Below, one piece after another: positions 8,194 to 16,896 of a stretch of DNA of 64,000 nucleotides (positions are counted from its first letter, which is position 1; the number at the start of each line of letters is the position of its first letter). The notes under the pieces were generated by a model, which had not been told where the DNA came from, ran no database searches, and saw only the letters and a list, made by a program, of their open reading frames with translations. The DNA is taken from assembly GCF_025252405.1 (NCBI RefSeq), contig NZ_CP104307.1:186001-250000 (forward strand), written 5' to 3'. The translations under genes and the position numbers were made by a program. The DNA is from Flavobacterium sp. TR2. GTDB lineage: Bacteria > Bacteroidota > Bacteroidia > Flavobacteriales > Flavobacteriaceae.

Positions 8194-8229
8194 AAAAGTC
8201 TTTTCATTTATTTGAAGAGACTTTTTTTT
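8194..8229 (+). terminator. Duplicated terminator behind the tRNA-Pro remnant
   Basis: This nearly identical copy of the terminator at 8053-8089 (AAAAGTCTTTTC, then GAAGAGACTTTT and a T run) differs at a couple of positions. It supports the duplication origin of the preceding remnant. Confidence 0.75.
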
Positions 8230-8308
8230 TGCTTTAAACTCAAATAAAAAACTTTGCTACTTTGTTAGCTATTTCGTAAACATACTAGAAACGAAATAAA
8301 TAGTATTC

Positions 8309-8415
8309 GCCACGAATTCACGAATTTTCTTTTTAAACACTTTAGCTAGTATTATTCGAATTAATCCGAACAAATGATAGAAAAGATTTGAAAAAATAAT
8401 TCGTGAATTCGTGGC
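8309..8415. repeat. Intergenic inverted-repeat element, GCCACGAATT family
   Basis: GCCACGAATTCACGAATT (8309-8326) is perfectly inverted as AATTCGTGAATTCGTGGC (8398-8415), with an AT-rich interior. It lies directly behind the minus-strand beta-helix gene and may end its transcription. Between the tRNA remnant and this element I see no gene. Confidence 0.8.
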
Positions 8416-8431
8416 AAAAAAATCGTTCCTG

Positions 8432-10615
8432 CTATTTCTCCATACTTATATAAGAAGGATAAGATTCTTTATTAGGCAAAATAAATTCTTCATCAAAAGG
8501 TTGTACCCCTTCTCCATTATTATATGACGCAAGACGTTTTACTCCTGTAGCAGTGCTTCCACCTGTACCATTTATAACATTTTGAATATTTCCAGAACCT
8601 GCAAAACGAGTAATGCACATTTTCTCCAATTTCACGTTTGGACTGTTTGGAATTTCAAAACCGTTTTTCTTATTCACATTTCCGTCAGTACCAGTAAAAA
8701 CAGCATATGACCCCATTCCTATTGTATGATGTTCTTTTACAGTATTCGCAACTTTAAAGGCTGCGTAACCATCAACCTTTCCACCTTGACTACTCCAACT
8801 TGCTTGGTTTGGCGCATCGTATGGCGGCTCGTTCTGAAAGAAAAACGTTCTGCCTCGTTCTCCAAGCCACAACACTTCATATTCCTGATAATGCTCCACA
8901 AACAATGCATAAAGCGTGACATCATCACCAGCAACTACAAGTCCGTTTTTACATCTATCTCTCAACCAACGTGCGTCTCCGCCTTTCTGCGAACCGTGAT
9001 CTGCTCGCCACAACCAAAAATGATCTCCCACCACATTATTACTATTTATCTGCATAGAAGCTTGAATCTGAATATTTTTTGACTGAACTCCTCCTACACG
9101 GCAAGTTATATCACTAAGCAAAATAGGATCTGCGGTATGATCGGCATTTGCCCCCTCATTTCCAATCCTAACTTGATATGTAGTACTATTTAATGAATCC
9201 ATTAAAAGTCCAGCAATGATAATTCCGTCTTTATCATCTGCAAAAATGCAGCCCCAAGTATTTTTTTCTGTAGGCTCTAGCGTTACAGAAGCGATTCCGG
9301 CACCAAGAAGTATGGCATCCTTTCTATTTACTTGAATAGGAGCATTCAATGCATAATGTCCAGGAGTAAAAAAGATATTCTTACCTGCTTTCAATGCGGC
9401 ATTAATCTCAGCATCAGTATCTCCTTCTTTAGCAACGTACCAGCTTGAAATCAAATCTTGAATTTTTCCTTCACCCATATTTGCTGCGGACCAAGAAACT
9501 CCTACTCGATCTTTTTGCCATGCCGGAATAAACACTTTATATTCTCCATCATCACCAATAAAAAGAAAAGGCTTTTCTCTAATAATTGGTGTTGTCGAAA
9601 TAGGAGAATTAGACTCATTTGCCTGCGGAGGATTTACACAACCCTGCCAAACCATATTGTATGAACCTCCCATGGCTCCAGAACCCGATGGAAAAACTGT
9701 ATTTCGAGTATACCATTGCTGCTGTCCTCCCCAATTTGGCCTTGAAGTTGTGTAATGAGCATCGGCAATAAAACCGCCACTGCCCCAAAAATTTGTATTT
9801 CCAATATCGGAAATATATTTTGAAGTGCTTTCTATCAGCAGTCTTCGAGCACTAGTTGATTGAGAAACTGCCCAAGAGAAATCGCGCATTACCTCTATAT
9901 TTTCTACAGAGCGCCAAAATGTGCAAGTTGCATTTGCCCCGCCAGAAAGATGAGGCCTTGTAAATATTGCTCCCAATTTAACATCTGAAGGCACTTTGCC
10001 CAATCCTCCAATATGAGAATAAAACCCTAACTCGATAGCATTGGCTTCTGCCGATGATGCCGAACCAGAACCGCCAACATCATACGTCTGCCCATTAACA
10101 TTTGGTTTAAAATAATAAGCCTGGCGTTTTGTTGTCCACTCGCCGTTCGCGCCCCCTAAACCAATACTGCTAAACTGTGAGTTAATTTCGTTTCGCGCTG
10201 CATCAGCTTTTTCATGTTTTCTATCATAGAAATACATATTATCTCCAAAAATCTGATTTTCGAGCGAAATCACAATCGTAATATCATTTCGGCTAACTTT
10301 ATAATAGTTCTCGTATTTATTCGCATTTGGCTTATTGTCGGTAAATGTCAATTTAGAAGTTGATCCTACCGACAAAAAATCAGATGCTAGACGGCTGCCT
10401 CCTCTTGTAATTGTATAATTTCCAGAGGTACCAAAAGCTGACCATGATAATGTGATAGTATGTTTCTTTTTGCTGTAAACAATTTTACGTTCTATATTTT
10501 TACTTCCTTCATTTTTTTCGTTAGTCCAATAAGGTGGGACAAAACTGCAGAAAAGCATCATAAATGCAAATACGGTCAATAATGAGATTACTTTTTTCCT
10601 CATAAGAATGTTCAT
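8432..10615 (-). CDS. Secreted right-handed beta-helix protein (family often annotated coagulation factor 5/8-type or adenylyl cyclase)
   Basis: The 727-residue protein has an N-terminal signal peptide; an in-frame Met at residue 5 (10603) is an equally good start. A fibronectin-III-like domain spans about residues 50-112. From about residue 345 the sequence follows a pectate-lyase-like family seen in Streptomyces and Bacteroidota, with the motifs FTPGHYALNAPIQVN, WLWRADHG (534-541), VEHYQEYEVLW (573-583) and FFQNEPPYD (592-600). The fold suggests carbohydrate binding or cleavage outside the cytoplasm, but the substrate is unknown and the common database names are probably misleading. It is a single-gene unit. 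Confidence 0.8.
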   Translation of the reverse strand: MNILMRKKVISLLTVFAFMMLFCSFVPPYWTNEKNEGSKNIERKIVYSKKKHTITLSWSAFGTSGNYTITRGGSRLASDFLSVGSTSKLTFTDNKPNANKYENYYKVSRNDITIVISLENQIFGDNMYFYDRKHEKADAARNEINSQFSSIGLGGANGEWTTKRQAYYFKPNVNGQTYDVGGSGSASSAEANAIELGFYSHIGGLGKVPSDVKLGAIFTRPHLSGGANATCTFWRSVENIEVMRDFSWAVSQSTSARRLLIESTSKYISDIGNTNFWGSGGFIADAHYTTSRPNWGGQQQWYTRNTVFPSGSGAMGGSYNMVWQGCVNPPQANESNSPISTTPIIREKPFLFIGDDGEYKVFIPAWQKDRVGVSWSAANMGEGKIQDLISSWYVAKEGDTDAEINAALKAGKNIFFTPGHYALNAPIQVNRKDAILLGAGIASVTLEPTEKNTWGCIFADDKDGIIIAGLLMDSLNSTTYQVRIGNEGANADHTADPILLSDITCRVGGVQSKNIQIQASMQINSNNVVGDHFWLWRADHGSQKGGDARWLRDRCKNGLVVAGDDVTLYALFVEHYQEYEVLWLGERGRTFFFQNEPPYDAPNQASWSSQGGKVDGYAAFKVANTVKEHHTIGMGSYAVFTGTDGNVNKKNGFEIPNSPNVKLEKMCITRFAGSGNIQNVINGTGGSTATGVKRLASYNNGEGVQPFDEEFILPNKESYPSYISMEK

Positions 10616-10830
10616 TTTGTGGTTTGATAGATTGTAATACTTATAATTTTAAGAAAGCCCAAAATAGCAATAATCTCTAACGTTTATGTCCGTTTTCAGG
10701 CTCAATTTTCTCATCAAAAACACTACAAAACGGGAAGTTTTTACCTTTTTTTAAGATAAATAAACCTTATTAAACCTATCTGATTTTCTTGAATAGCTTT
10801 TTTTTGCCCACAATCAGAAAGAAAAAAGAA

Positions 10831-11235
10831 ATGAAAAAGATTGCACTATATATTGCTTTAATTTTTTCTATCATCGCAATTGCACGGCAAAAAACCAAAA
10901 CAGCTATTAATACATTTGCATCAGTTAGAGAAAGTGTTTTATACAAAAAAAATGCTCATGCTTCTTATTACCATGACAAATTTAATGGCAGAAAAACAGC
11001 AAGCGGCAAAAGGTTCAACAATAATAAATTTACTGCAGCCCATAAAAAATTACCTTTTGGAACAATCTTAAAAATAACAAACGAAGCAAATAAGAAATTC
11101 GCAATTGTAGAAGTCATTGACAGAGGCCCATATGTCAAAAGAAGAGAAATTGATCTCAGCAAAAGAGCCTTTATGGAAATTGCTTCCAATAAAAAAAGCG
11201 GTTTGCTATCTGTAACTATTGAAATTGTAAAATAA
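10831..11235 (+). CDS. RlpA-like septal ring lytic transglycosylase family protein
   Basis: ATG 10831 is preferred to the codon at 10789, because it opens directly into a hydrophobic signal segment (MKKIALYIALIFSIIAIA). The mature part is a double-psi beta-barrel of the RlpA type: ASYYHDKFNGRKTASGKRF, then LPFGTILKITN, VIDRGPYVKRREIDLSKRA. RlpA proteins cleave or bind glycan strands lacking stem peptides at the septum. There is no lipobox and no SPOR domain, so this is a minimal 134-residue form. Confidence 0.88.
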   Translation: MKKIALYIALIFSIIAIARQKTKTAINTFASVRESVLYKKNAHASYYHDKFNGRKTASGKRFNNNKFTAAHKKLPFGTILKITNEANKKFAIVEVIDRGPYVKRREIDLSKRAFMEIASNKKSGLLSVTIEIVK

Positions 11236-11446
11236 ATTCTATTTCTAAAGATAAAATTTTTAGATTCTCGCTTTTTTACAGCAAAAACATCGATTAAATA
11301 ATTTAAAATTTTGAAGATAATTTTAAATTATTTTCTGCCAAACACCCATGAATCCCCGATTAAGCAAACTTTCGCAAATGTTAACAAAATAGATTTTCAG
11401 AAACCATAAATAATTGTATTTTTACGGTTCAAAATTCAGAAAATAA

Positions 11447-12214
11447 ATGGGCAAAATCATTGCTATTGCTAATCAAAAAGGAGGCGTTGGAAAGACTACT
11501 ACATCAGTAAATCTTGCTGCCTCATTAGGTGTTTTAGAGAAAAAAGTATTATTGATCGACGCTGATCCACAGGCCAATGCCACATCAGGCCTTGGAATTG
11601 ACGTAGAAACAGTTGAAACCGGAACGTACCAAATACTTGAGCATACTGTAACACCAAAAGAAGCCGTTTTAAAATGTACAGCACCAAACGTAGATGTGAT
11701 ACCTGCTCACATTGACCTTGTTGCTATCGAAATTGAATTGGTTGACAAGGAAAACCGTGAGTATATGCTTAAAAAAGCATTGGAAGAAGCAAAAGAAGAA
11801 TATGACTACATCATTATCGACTGCGCCCCTTCTCTAGGTCTGTTAACCCTGAATGCATTAACAGCAGCAGATTCTGTAGTTATTCCTATTCAATGCGAAT
11901 ATTTTGCGCTTGAAGGACTAGGAAAATTATTGAACACTATTAAGAGTATTCAAAAAATACACAACCCAGATCTTGACATTGAAGGCTTACTGCTTACTAT
12001 GTACGATTCAAGATTACGTTTATCTAATCAAGTTGTGGAAGAAGTTCAAAAACACTTCAATGATATGGTTTTTGACACTGTAATTCAGCGAAATGTAAAA
12101 TTAAGTGAGGCTCCGAGTTTTGGAGAAAGTATCATTAATTATGATGCGACAAGCAAAGGTGCCGTAAACTACATTCATTTAGCACAGGAAATTATAAAGA
12201 AAAACAGTAAATAG
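11447..12214 (+). CDS. parA: ParA family chromosome-partitioning ATPase
   Basis: The 255-residue protein has the deviant Walker A motif KGGVGKTTT (residues 11-19), switch region DADPQANATSGLG and Walker B DYIIIDCAPSLG. With ParB it segregates the chromosome origin by nucleoid-bound ATP gradients. The gene starts the conserved Bacteroidota order parA-parB-DUF5683-dapB-lepB, with 5 bases to parB. No parS consensus site is visible in the window. Confidence 0.96.
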   Translation: MGKIIAIANQKGGVGKTTTSVNLAASLGVLEKKVLLIDADPQANATSGLGIDVETVETGTYQILEHTVTPKEAVLKCTAPNVDVIPAHIDLVAIEIELVDKENREYMLKKALEEAKEEYDYIIIDCAPSLGLLTLNALTAADSVVIPIQCEYFALEGLGKLLNTIKSIQKIHNPDLDIEGLLLTMYDSRLRLSNQVVEEVQKHFNDMVFDTVIQRNVKLSEAPSFGESIINYDATSKGAVNYIHLAQEIIKKNSK

Positions 12215-12219
12215 TTTTT

Positions 12220-13122
12220 ATGACAAAAGTAATTAAAAAACAAGCCTTAGGAAGAGGATTATCTGCCTTATTAAAAGATCCGGAAAACGACATTAAATCA
12301 GTAGAAGACAAAAATGCTGACAAGGTTGTTGGAAATATTATTGAGCTTGAAATAAGTGCGATTGAAATAAATCCGTTTCAGCCTAGAAGCAATTTTAATG
12401 AAGAATCGTTACGCGAGTTAGCCACTTCAATCAAAGAACTTGGTGTAATTCAACCTATTACTGTTCGTAAATTAGATTTTAATAAATACCAGTTAATCTC
12501 TGGAGAGCGTCGTCTTCGTGCATCAAAATTAGTAGGCCTAACTCATGTTCCTGCTTATATTCGTATTGCAAATGACAACGAATCATTAGTTATGGCTTTG
12601 GTTGAAAACATTCAGCGTCATGACTTAGATCCAATCGAGATTGCTTTATCATACCAACGTTTAATTGACGAAATTCAATTAACTCAAGAACAAATGAGTG
12701 AAAGAGTTGGAAAAAAACGTTCGACAATTGCCAACTATTTGCGTCTTTTAAAACTAGATCCAATTATCCAAACGGGTATTCGCGATGGTTTTATCAGTAT
12801 GGGCCACGGTAGAGCAATTATCAACATCGAAGATTTAGACGTTCAGACTGATATTTATCAAAAAATCGTTAGCCAAAACTTATCTGTTCGCGAGACAGAA
12901 GCTTTAGTTAAAAATTACCATGAAGGCCAGCAGCCAAAAGCAGATGGCAAACCTAAAGCTGATGCTGGATTTATTGTTAGAGAAACACAAAAACACACTT
13001 TCAACGATTATTTTGGCTCAAAAGTTGATATAAAAGTCGCTGGCAACGGAAAAGGAAAAATTACAATTCCATTTAATTCTGAAGCCGACTTTAACAGAAT
13101 TATAAAATTAATAAACGGATAG
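12220..13122 (+). CDS. parB: ParB family partition protein
   Basis: The 300-residue protein has the ParB N-terminal CTPase domain, with INPFQPRSNF, LVMALVENIQRHDL and GERRLRASKL. A helix-turn-helix follows (LTQEQMSERVGKKRSTIANYLRLL), and the protein ends in a dimerisation domain. It loads on parS and is moved by ParA. The stop codon overlaps the GTG start of the next gene by one base, which suggests translational coupling. Confidence 0.96.
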   Translation: MTKVIKKQALGRGLSALLKDPENDIKSVEDKNADKVVGNIIELEISAIEINPFQPRSNFNEESLRELATSIKELGVIQPITVRKLDFNKYQLISGERRLRASKLVGLTHVPAYIRIANDNESLVMALVENIQRHDLDPIEIALSYQRLIDEIQLTQEQMSERVGKKRSTIANYLRLLKLDPIIQTGIRDGFISMGHGRAIINIEDLDVQTDIYQKIVSQNLSVRETEALVKNYHEGQQPKADGKPKADAGFIVRETQKHTFNDYFGSKVDIKVAGNGKGKITIPFNSEADFNRIIKLING

Positions 13123-13682
13123 TGAATAAAATTGTCCCCATTGGTCTATTGTTCTTTCTAACAGGAACCGTTTCTCTTTTTGCCCAGGTAAAAAAAGACA
13201 CGGTTTTGGTCGTAAAAGACACTACTGCATTACAAGAAATAGACCCGCTTACACCAGCAAAAGCAGCTTTTTATTCTGCTATTTTACCAGGTTTAGGCCA
13301 AGCATACAACAAAAAATATTGGAAAATCCCATTGGTTTACGGAGCAATCGGAACGAGTTTATATTTCTATATAGACAACAACAAAAAATACCACGATTAT
13401 CGCGACGCCTACAAACGAAGATTAGAAGGCTATAACGATGACAAATATCAATTTTTGGATGACAATCGTCTTATTGAAGGGCAAAAATTCTATCAGAGAA
13501 ACAGAGATTTATCTGCTTTGTTTGTTGTCGGATTCTATGTCTTAAATATTATCGATGCCAATGTTGATGCCGCATTGATACAGTTTAACGTAAACGAACG
13601 GCTTTCAATGCGTCCAGAAATTTATCCTGACGATGTAACATTTAAACCAAACGTCGGACTAACCTTTAATTATAAGTTTTAA
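13122..13682 (+). CDS. DUF5683 domain protein
   Basis: A GTG start at 13122 overlaps the parB stop (TAGTG). The 186-residue protein has a signal peptide-like N-terminus and the DUF5683 signature: AAFYSAILPGLGQAYNKKYWKIPLVYG, a second membrane-spanning or re-entrant segment and DANVDAALIQFNV. The function is unknown. The position between parB and dapB is conserved in Bacteroidota. It may be envelope-associated. Confidence 0.88.
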   Translation: MNKIVPIGLLFFLTGTVSLFAQVKKDTVLVVKDTTALQEIDPLTPAKAAFYSAILPGLGQAYNKKYWKIPLVYGAIGTSLYFYIDNNKKYHDYRDAYKRRLEGYNDDKYQFLDDNRLIEGQKFYQRNRDLSALFVVGFYVLNIIDANVDAALIQFNVNERLSMRPEIYPDDVTFKPNVGLTFNYKF

Positions 13683-13722
13683 TAGATTGCATTCTATTTA
13701 AAAAATCAAAAAATAAATCATA

Positions 13723-14424
13723 ATGAAAATTGCGCTTTTAGGATACGGAAAAATGGGTAAAGTAATCGAAAGAATTGCTTTAGAAAGAGGTCATGAAATA
13801 GTTTTAAAGAAAGATGAATTTAACACCTATGACGGACTTTCAACAGCTGATGTTGCTATCGATTTCAGCGTTCCATCAGCAGCAGTAAACAATATTTCTG
13901 CATCTTTTAACGCTAACGTTCCTGTGGTTTCGGGAACAACAGGATGGCTAGAACATTATGACGAAATGATTGCGCTTTGCAACGAGAAAAAAGGAGGTTT
14001 TATTTCTAGTTCAAATTTCAGTTTAGGAGTAAATATTTTCTTCGGACTTAATGAATATTTAGCGAAAATCATGAATCAATTCGATTCTTATAAAGTTTCG
14101 ATGGAAGAAATCCACCATATCCACAAACTTGATGCACCAAGCGGAACAGCTATTTCTTTAGCCCAAGGTGTTATTGAAAACAGCAGCTATTCAGAATGGA
14201 CTTTAGAAGATGCCAAAAACAATCAGATTCATATTGAAGCAAAAAGAATTGGCGAAGTGCCTGGAACACACACAGTAACTTACGATTCTCCTATTGACAG
14301 CATCGAAATCAAACATACTGCCCATAACCGCGAAGGTTTTGCTCTTGGCGCTGTTATCGCTGCAGAATGGCTTGCTGGAAAACAGGGAGTTTTCTCAATG
14401 AAAGACGTATTAAACTTACAATAA
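13723..14424 (+). CDS. dapB: 4-hydroxy-tetrahydrodipicolinate reductase
   Basis: The 233-residue enzyme makes tetrahydrodipicolinate for lysine and meso-diaminopimelate, the peptidoglycan cross-linker. The nucleotide-binding motif GYGKMGK is at the N-terminus. The substrate-binding segment EEIHHIHKLDAPSGTA contains the conserved His pair and the Lys/Ser/Gly ligands. It has the short form usual in Bacteroidota. It is 40 bases behind the DUF5683 gene. Confidence 0.96.
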   Translation: MKIALLGYGKMGKVIERIALERGHEIVLKKDEFNTYDGLSTADVAIDFSVPSAAVNNISASFNANVPVVSGTTGWLEHYDEMIALCNEKKGGFISSSNFSLGVNIFFGLNEYLAKIMNQFDSYKVSMEEIHHIHKLDAPSGTAISLAQGVIENSSYSEWTLEDAKNNQIHIEAKRIGEVPGTHTVTYDSPIDSIEIKHTAHNREGFALGAVIAAEWLAGKQGVFSMKDVLNLQ

Positions 14425-14482
14425 ATTGACTAAAATTTAAGAGAAAACAAATCTTGAATTTGAAACTTAAAATACAATTATT

Positions 14483-16036
14483 ATGACACTTTACTCTTGG
14501 TTCGTATTTTTCTTAGCCGTTCAAATCATTCATTTTCTTGGAACTTGGAAATTGTATCAGGCAGCAGGAAGAAAAAGCTGGGAAGCAGCAATTCCGGTAT
14601 ACAATTCAATTGTTTTAATGAAAATTATCGGACGCCCAACATGGTGGACATTATTGCTTTTCATCCCAATCATCAACCTGATTATGTTTCCAGTTGTATG
14701 GGTAGAAACATTAAGAACTTTTGGCAAAAAAAGTACTTTAGACACTATTTTAGGTCTTTTCACTTTAGGCTTTTACATCTATGTTGTCAACTACACTCAA
14801 AAATTAGAGTACAACAAAGACCGTAAATTAACTCCCGAAAACAAAGCGGCAGATACTGTAAGTTCTTTGCTTTTTGCCATTATAGTGGCAACATTAGTGC
14901 ATACTTATGTTGTACAGCCTTACACCATCCCGACTTCATCATTAGAAAAATCTTTATTGATTGGCGATTTCTTATTTGTGAGCAAATTAAACTACGGCCC
15001 TAGAGTCCCGATGACAACTGTTGCATTGCCAATGGTTCATGACTCTATTCCTTTAACTAAAAGCAAATCTTATTTAAGCTGGCCGCAATTGCCATATTTT
15101 AGATTACCTGCTATTCAAAAAATAAACCGATGCGATATCGTCGTCTTTAACTGGCCAGTCGATACAGTGCATTATTTCTTTGAACCAAAAGGAAGACCGG
15201 GCGTTATCAAACCGATTGATAAAAAATCAAATTACGTAAAAAGATGTGTTGGTATTCCTGGAGACAGCTTATCAATAAAAGATGGTTACGTTTTCATTAA
15301 CGGAAAAAAATTAGCCCTGCCAGAAAGAGCAAAACCACAGTATTCATATGCTGTAGCATTGGACGGAAAAACACCTATTGACTTTGAAACAATCTTCAAA
15401 GAATTAGACATCACAGATCCTGCAGGTTTTAGAACCGAAAAAAGAGACACCCTTTATTTAGGTGCCTTAACAGAAGCTGGAGCTCAAAGGTTTAAAAACA
15501 CTCCTGGAGTTACTGCCGTTATTAGAAAAGTTGACACAGGAAACAACAACGATATTTTCCCTCACATCAATAAATGGAACCAAGACAATATGGGACCAAT
15601 TTATATTCCCGAGGCAGGAAAAACTGTTGCATTAACAAATGAATCTCTTCCTTTTTACAAAGAGATAATCACAAATTACGAAGGAAACACGTTAGAATTA
15701 CAAGGTTCAAAATTCTTAATCAACGGTAAGCCGGCAACAACATATACCTTCAAACAAAACTATTACTGGATGATGGGAGACAACCGTCATAACTCAGAAG
15801 ATAGCCGCTATTGGGGTTATGTGCCAGAAAATCATATCGTAGGTAAACCAGTATTCATTTGGATGAGCTGGGATACAAACGGAAAAGGCATCAATAAAGT
15901 TCGCTGGAACAGAGTTTTTACCACTGTAGACGGCGAAGGCCAGCCTCAATCTTACTTCAAATATTTCCTAATACTTCTTGCCATCTACTTCGTTGGAGAT
16001 TTTATCTGGAAAAAAAGAAGAGAAAATAAAGCATAA
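14483..16036 (+). CDS. lepB: Signal peptidase I, with N-terminal DUF5684 membrane domain
   Basis: The 517-residue enzyme removes signal peptides at the outer face of the inner membrane. Residues 1-110 form a four-segment membrane domain (DUF5684-like) fused in front. The peptidase proper has the catalytic Ser in PTSSLEKSL (Ser153) and Lys in YVKRCVGIPGD (Lys253), and the conserved box MMGDNRHNSEDSRYWG near the C-terminus. There is a large insert between these boxes and a last membrane anchor at the end. It is longer than Enterobacteria LepB, as is usual in Bacteroidota. Confidence 0.95.
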   Translation: MTLYSWFVFFLAVQIIHFLGTWKLYQAAGRKSWEAAIPVYNSIVLMKIIGRPTWWTLLLFIPIINLIMFPVVWVETLRTFGKKSTLDTILGLFTLGFYIYVVNYTQKLEYNKDRKLTPENKAADTVSSLLFAIIVATLVHTYVVQPYTIPTSSLEKSLLIGDFLFVSKLNYGPRVPMTTVALPMVHDSIPLTKSKSYLSWPQLPYFRLPAIQKINRCDIVVFNWPVDTVHYFFEPKGRPGVIKPIDKKSNYVKRCVGIPGDSLSIKDGYVFINGKKLALPERAKPQYSYAVALDGKTPIDFETIFKELDITDPAGFRTEKRDTLYLGALTEAGAQRFKNTPGVTAVIRKVDTGNNNDIFPHINKWNQDNMGPIYIPEAGKTVALTNESLPFYKEIITNYEGNTLELQGSKFLINGKPATTYTFKQNYYWMMGDNRHNSEDSRYWGYVPENHIVGKPVFIWMSWDTNGKGINKVRWNRVFTTVDGEGQPQSYFKYFLILLAIYFVGDFIWKKRRENKA

Positions 16037-16061
16037 TAAAAAATAAGTTATTTTTGATTCA

Positions 16062-16126
16062 GGTTTCAAGTTTCAAGTTCACGCAAAATTTGAAACTTGA
16101 AACCTGAAACTTTTAAACTTGAAACA
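16062..16126. repeat. Inverted heptad array (TTTCAAG / CTTGAAA)
   Basis: GGTTTCAAGTTTCAA (16062-16076) is mirrored by TTGAAACTTGAAACC downstream, and further GAAACTT-type units run up to the start of the next gene. It can form a long hairpin behind lepB and may act as a weak terminator. Confidence 0.7.
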
Positions 16127-16133
16127 AAACGAA

Positions 16134-16748
16134 ATGAATTCCTTAATACTTCCGACTTATTTCCCATCTATTAGCCATTTTGCTGTAATAGCGCAATCTG
16201 ACAGCATTACTTTTGAAATGGAAGATAATTTTCAGAAACAGACCAATAGAAATAGAACTTACATCTATAGTCCGAATGGAATTCAATTGCTAAACATTCC
16301 CGTTAAGCATTCTAAAGCGACGCATCAGAAGACGAAAGACATTTTGATTGAAAACGAATTTGATTGGCAGAAACAGCATTTTAAATCGCTTGAAGCAGCA
16401 TACAGAAGTTCTCCGTTCTTTGAGTACTTCGAAGATGATATCGCTCCTATTTTTGAGAAAAAACATCAATTTTTAATGGACTTGAACTTCGAAGTTCTGG
16501 ACGTTGTCACGAAATGCCTTCGAATGAAACTGGAATTTGGAAAAACAGCTGAATATTTCCATGAAGTTACCGACTTTACCGATTTCAGATACTTGGCAAA
16601 CGGTAAAAAAGATGCTAATTCGTTTGAAAAATATACTCAGGTATTTGATGACAAACATGGTTTCATCAACAATTTAAGCGTTTTGGATTTGCTTTTTAAC
16701 GAAGGTAAATTTGCAATGGATTACTTGAAGACACAGAAAATAATTTAA
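16134..16748 (+). CDS. WbqC family protein
   Basis: ATG 16134 (MNSLILPTYFPSISHFA) is taken as the start; an upstream TTG at 16119 falls in repeat sequence. The 204-residue protein has the WbqC pattern of an N-terminal LPTYFPS...F followed by RTYIYSPNGIQLLNIPVKH and AYRSSPFFEYF. WbqC-like proteins are found near O-antigen and surface polysaccharide genes, but the reaction is not established. Its position after lepB is common in Flavobacterium. Confidence 0.85.
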   Translation: MNSLILPTYFPSISHFAVIAQSDSITFEMEDNFQKQTNRNRTYIYSPNGIQLLNIPVKHSKATHQKTKDILIENEFDWQKQHFKSLEAAYRSSPFFEYFEDDIAPIFEKKHQFLMDLNFEVLDVVTKCLRMKLEFGKTAEYFHEVTDFTDFRYLANGKKDANSFEKYTQVFDDKHGFINNLSVLDLLFNEGKFAMDYLKTQKII

Positions 16749-16810
16749 ATTATGAGTTGTGGATTATGAGTTATGAGTTCTCATATATCTTTATTAACCT
16801 TTGGCTTTCC

Positions 16811-16890
16811 ACTTTTGATTTTCGACTTTTGACTTTTGACTTTTGACTTTTGACTTTTGACTTTTGACTTTCGACTTTTGACTTTCGACT
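16811..16890. repeat. Heptad array (ACTTTTG)n
   Basis: About eleven copies of a 7-base unit ACTTTTG, some with TTTCG variants, fill most of the 148-base gap between wbqC and the EEP gene on the minus strand. They end close to the latter's stop codon. Confidence 0.85.
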
Positions 16891-16896
16891 AATAAA

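Noticed and set aside
8011-8247. 78-codon frame across the tRNA-Pro and its remnant
   Set aside because: It is made of the tRNA, two terminators and palindromes; the repeated LFIFLKRLFF peptide is a by-product of the duplication.
16811-16890. Heptad array considered as a CRISPR-like repeat
   Set aside because: Units are contiguous without spacers, and no cas genes are present.
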